From the NCBI GenBank assembly GCA_965279595.1, contig OZ257246.1, positions 1,178,001 through 1,242,000 on the forward strand: a DNA stretch of 64,000 nt. The letters run 5' to 3'. Below, piece by piece: positions 61,624-64,000 of the stretch; position 1 is the stretch's first letter; every line of letters starts with the position of its first letter. A program made the translations under genes and the position numbers. The notes under the pieces were generated by a model. That model saw only the letters and a program-made list of their open reading frames with translations. It did not search any database and was not told where the DNA came from. Source of the stretch: CAIKLP01 sp965279595 (GTDB lineage: Bacteria; Bacteroidota; Bacteroidia; Sphingobacteriales; Sphingobacteriaceae).

Positions 61624-62808
61624 TTAATTGTTTGTTGAAATGAAATTAATTTGATTGTTTTTTTGTTCTATTGCATTTAAAGCATTACTTAAATCGTTGA
61701 TTAAATCTTGGCTGTTTTCCAATCCAACTGATAATCTTATAAGTGAATTGTAAACACCACTTTGAATTCTTTTTTCTAATGGAATTGATTTGTGGGTCAT
61801 TTGAGCTGGATGACAAATCAAACTCTTTACCCCACCTAAGCTTTCAGCTAACTTGAAAAGTTTTGTTGAGCAAACCAATTCATTTGCATCTTCAATAGAA
61901 TCATTTTTTAATTTAAAAGAAACCACTCCTCCAAATTTGCTTTGCTGTTGTTTAGCAATCTGGTGATTGTGATGTTCCAAAAGTCCTGGATAATAAACTT
62001 CTTCAACTGCAGGGTGTGTTTGTAAATATAAAGCTACTTTCAAAGCATTGTCTGAATGTTTTTCAATACGTAAGCTGAGTGTTTCAATTCCTCTAATTAC
62101 TAACCATGAATCAAAAGGAGATAAAATTCCACCAGATGAATTTTGAATAAATTTTATTTTTTCAGCTAATTCAATATTCGCTGTGACTACTATACCCGCT
62201 ATCAAATCTGAGTGTCCTGCCAAATATTTGGTTGCACTGTGAATAATAATATCTGCTCCTAGTTTAATTGGTTGTTGTAATGCAGGTGATGCAAAAGTGT
62301 TGTCAACAACTAAAAGTGCATTTACACTATGTGCTATGTCAGCAATTCTTTTGATATCACTAATTTTTAAAGTAGGATTTGTGGGTGATTCAATCCAAAC
62401 TAATTTTGTTTTTGTGCTAATTTGTTGAGCAATATTTTCCGCATTTGTGCTATCAACATAATGAACTTTTATGCCAAATTTTTCATAAATGTGAGTGAAT
62501 AATCTAAATGAACCACCATATATATCATCACAAGCTATGATTTCATCGTCTGCTGAAAGTAGCTTTAGAACTGCATCTATGGCTGCAAGTCCACTGGCAA
62601 ATGCAAAGCCTGCAGTACCTTCCTCAAGTGTAGCAACAAGATCTTCTAATACTTTTCTTGTTGGATTGTTAGATCGTGCATAGTCATAACCTTTATTTAC
62701 ACCTGGTGCTTCTTGTACAAAGGTTGAAGTTTGATAAATGGGTGTTGAAATGGAACCTGTAAGTGGGTCAACTGGAATGGAGTGAAGAATTTTTGTTTCT
62801 GTTTTCAT
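61624..62808 (-). CDS. trans-sulfuration enzyme (cystathionine gamma-synthase / O-acylhomoserine sulfhydrylase type)
   Basis: A 394-residue PLP enzyme of the Cys/Met metabolism family. Lys194 in HSATKYLAGHSDLIAG forms the Schiff base; Asp169 in VVDNTF holds the pyridine nitrogen; YDYARSNNPTRKVLE (41-55) and SLGGVKSLICHPAQMTHKSI near 333 bind substrate. It makes methionine precursors from an acylated homoserine; sequence alone cannot separate cystathionine gamma-synthase from sulfhydrylase or gamma-lyase. Regulation by a SAM-I riboswitch (62973-63079) and terminator favours a biosynthetic role. Homoserine dehydrogenase follows three bases later. Confidence 0.9.
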   Translation of the reverse strand: MKTETKILHSIPVDPLTGSISTPIYQTSTFVQEAPGVNKGYDYARSNNPTRKVLEDLVATLEEGTAGFAFASGLAAIDAVLKLLSADDEIIACDDIYGGSFRLFTHIYEKFGIKVHYVDSTNAENIAQQISTKTKLVWIESPTNPTLKISDIKRIADIAHSVNALLVVDNTFASPALQQPIKLGADIIIHSATKYLAGHSDLIAGIVVTANIELAEKIKFIQNSSGGILSPFDSWLVIRGIETLSLRIEKHSDNALKVALYLQTHPAVEEVYYPGLLEHHNHQIAKQQQSKFGGVVSFKLKNDSIEDANELVCSTKLFKLAESLGGVKSLICHPAQMTHKSIPLEKRIQSGVYNSLIRLSVGLENSQDLINDLSNALNAIEQKNNQINFISTNN

Positions 62809-62899
62809 TACTTTTTTGTTTAAGAGTTAAAAAAAATATTTTGGAACTCTTATCAAAAAAAGCAGGTGTGAATACAACTTATCAGAAAGGACTTAAATG

Positions 62900-62932
62900 A
62901 AAAAAGTCTCTTCCGATAAGTCGAAAGAGACT
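62900..62932 (-). terminator. riboswitch expression platform terminator
   Basis: On the minus strand, AGTCTCTT, a 12-base loop, AAGAGACT, then six T residues. It lies ~40 bases past the SAM-I aptamer and ~90 bases before the trans-sulfuration gene. The loop contains CTTATC, the same sequence as the 5' strand of the aptamer's P1 helix, and can thus pair with the 3' P1 strand GATAAG. Confidence 0.88.
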
Positions 62933-62972
62933 TCTTATATTTATTTAGAATATTGTGAAATCAACCTCAGAC

Positions 62973-63079
62973 CTTATCTGTTTCTGCTTTCGCAGAATTG
63001 GAATTAGCACCTTGTCTTCATTGCTGAAGATAGGCTGCTAAGGTATCATAGGGCCAATCCCTCCACCTTTCTTGATAAG
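62973..63079 (-). ncRNA. SAM-I riboswitch (S-box)
   Basis: The minus strand shows the S-box in full: P1 5' strand CTTATC, AAGAAAGGTGGAGGGA, TTGGCCCTATGATACCT, AGCAGCC, a P3 hairpin, AAGGTGCTAATTCC, a P4 hairpin TTCTGCGAAAGCAGAA with a GAAA tetraloop, and P1 3' strand GATAAG. It binds S-adenosylmethionine. With SAM bound, P1 is stable and the downstream hairpin (62900-62932) should stop transcription of the trans-sulfuration and hom genes. Small differences from the usual core exist (GATACC for GAAACC) but do not touch the P1 pairing. Confidence 0.95.
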
Positions 63080-63101
63080 AATTATTATAAAGAACGAGCT
63101 G

Positions 63102-63133
63102 CAAATGTATGTTGCAGAATATTCAATTCCAAA
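63102..63133 (-). promoter_or_regulatory. promoter of the SAM-I riboswitch-met operon
   Basis: On the minus strand TTTG (63130-63133), 20 bases, then TACATTTG (63102-63109). Transcription should begin near 63095-63098, about 16-19 bases before the aptamer's P1. The ~200 bases between this promoter and that of purQ are AT-rich and hold nothing that I recognise. Confidence 0.7.
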
Positions 63134-63339
63134 TATTTCTAAAATTAATTTTGTAAGCACTCTTTGATTTGATATTTTTTTGACACTCATTTTGTTTTTG
63201 ATTCGGCAATTTTTTATTTTAAAATTTCAATAGGAAATAACTAATTATATTACTTATTGAATCTTTAAATCAATATTTGATTAGAATAGATTTTATAAAA
63301 AAGATTTTCAACTTTTAACATTTTCTATTGTGGTTACAC

Positions 63340-63370
63340 TTTGCTAGCAATAGTCTTTTCTATATCTTTG
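63340..63370 (+). promoter_or_regulatory. purQ promoter
   Basis: TTTG at 63340-63343, exactly 19 bases, then TATCTTTG at 63363-63370, a full match to the Bacteroidota consensus. The start of transcription would be near 63375-63378, so the leader before the ATG at 63385 is only about 8-10 bases. Confidence 0.82.
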
Positions 63371-63384
63371 TAAAAAAAATATCC

Positions 63385-64000
63385 ATGAAGTACGGTGTAG
63401 TAGTTTTCCCAGGTTCAAATTGTGACCAAGACATGATTTACGTGTTAGAGCATGTATTGCAACAAACTGTTGTGAAATTATGGCATAAAGATCATGATCT
63501 TCAAGGATGTGATTTTATCATATTGCCAGGTGGTTTTAGTTTTGGAGATTATTTACGTTCAGGTGCAATTGCTCGTTTTTCACCTATTATGAAAGAAGTG
63601 ATTGATTTTGCAAATAAAGGTGGATATGTAATGGGTGTTTGCAATGGTTTTCAAATTTTAACAGAAGCAGGTTTGGTACCGGGTGCTTTACTTCATAATA
63701 ATTCAAGAAAGTTTATTTGCAATAATCTTTATATTAAAGCGGAAACAAATAATAGCTTAATCACGTCCCAAGTCGAACCCAATAAGGCACTGAAAATCCC
63801 TATCGCTCATGGAGAAGGAAATTATTTTGCAAGTGCAGATGTATTAAAAGAAATAAAAGATAACGACCAAATATTATTTAAGTATTGCGATTCAAAAGGT
63901 CAAGTTTCTGATGAATCCAATCCTAATGGATCACTTGAAAATATAGCAGGAGTTTGTAATAAAAATAGAAATGTTTTTGGTTTAATGCCACATCCTGAAA
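63385..64000 (+). CDS. purQ: phosphoribosylformylglycinamidine synthase subunit PurQ, 3' end cut by window
   Basis: The first 205 codons of PurQ, the glutaminase subunit of FGAM synthase in purine synthesis. The class I glutamine amidotransferase core is clear: MKYGVVVFPGSNCDQD at the start, ILPGGFSFGDYLRSGAIA at 46-63, catalytic Cys86 in GVCNGFQILTEAG, AHGEGNYF near 146, and the final visible residues MPHPE with the catalytic His and the Glu region. Only some 20-30 residues should be missing. The presence of a separate PurQ implies the small-subunit (PurSQL) type of FGAM synthase. Confidence 0.96.
   Translation, partial: MKYGVVVFPGSNCDQDMIYVLEHVLQQTVVKLWHKDHDLQGCDFIILPGGFSFGDYLRSGAIARFSPIMKEVIDFANKGGYVMGVCNGFQILTEAGLVPGALLHNNSRKFICNNLYIKAETNNSLITSQVEPNKALKIPIAHGEGNYFASADVLKEIKDNDQILFKYCDSKGQVSDESNPNGSLENIAGVCNKNRNVFGLMPHPE

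Noticed and set aside
63134..63339. AT-rich gap between the met and purQ promoters, searched for a small RNA or frame
   Set aside because: No stable hairpin with a T run, no promoter inside and no frame with protein-like composition were found.

Overview
The window is an AT-rich chromosomal segment from a Bacteroidota bacterium, most likely of the Chitinophagales/Sphingobacteriia side. Evidence: type IX secretion (T9SS) proteins (a PorZ-like protein and two cargo-type sorting domains), Bacteroidota-restricted families (DUF4153, DUF4834, DUF6427, DUF7033), a long-form IleS, a DksA-like protein lacking zinc ligands, and promoters of the Bacteroidota type (TTTG, about 19 bases, TAnnTTTG). Genus cannot be fixed from the sequence alone. 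There are no rRNA genes, insertion sequences, prophage genes or CRISPR arrays; this is mostly ordinary chromosome with one accessory-looking glycan locus.

Layout. 1-10.2 kb: minus-strand run with a DUF4153 membrane protein cut by the window edge, a GH53 galactanase lipoprotein, a methyltransferase, gamma-glutamyltransferase plus an NTF2-like protein, a DinB protein with a TGACA/TGTCA operator candidate next to a WYL regulator, a VOC protein, a TMEM175-like channel, Lnt and RsmI. 10.3-24 kb: serS; a SIMPL protein; lspA; the chain RND protein - ileS - DksA-like protein with a histone-H1-like tail; then porZ-recO and an Fe/2OG-type oxygenase. 24-37 kb: a YfhO-like membrane protein coupled to an AsmA-like protein, tRNA-Val, an AraC-Ogt fusion with alkB, tilS, an LptA/OstA-like protein, rdgB, DUF4834 and uvrB. 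37-54 kb: surface glycan locus with three GT4 glycosyltransferases, three methyltransferases, a hexapeptide acyltransferase, a flippase, wecB, a YfhO protein and a deacetylase-like protein, framed by two T9SS-exported proteins. 54-60.4 kb: upp, yjjG, DinB, a 35-residue membrane microprotein, an LpxH-like phosphatase with a glycosyltransferase, an exported unknown protein and DUF6427. 60.4-64 kb: homoserine dehydrogenase and a trans-sulfuration enzyme behind a SAM-I riboswitch, then the start of purQ.

Functional themes. Envelope building dominates: lipoprotein maturation (lspA, lnt), LPS-type transport (LptA-like, AsmA-like), glycan synthesis, and T9SS export, where PorZ is the factor linking anionic LPS to cargo attachment. 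A second theme is DNA and nucleotide repair (uvrB, recO, alkB, Ogt fusion, rdgB, yjjG). I did not find a clearly novel multigene system. The observations most worth following are the SAM-I riboswitch with a readable switching element, the Lys/Ala-rich tail on the DksA-like protein, the operator next to the WYL regulator, the sensorless AraC-Ogt/alkB pair, the microprotein, and the glycan locus containing its own T9SS cargo.
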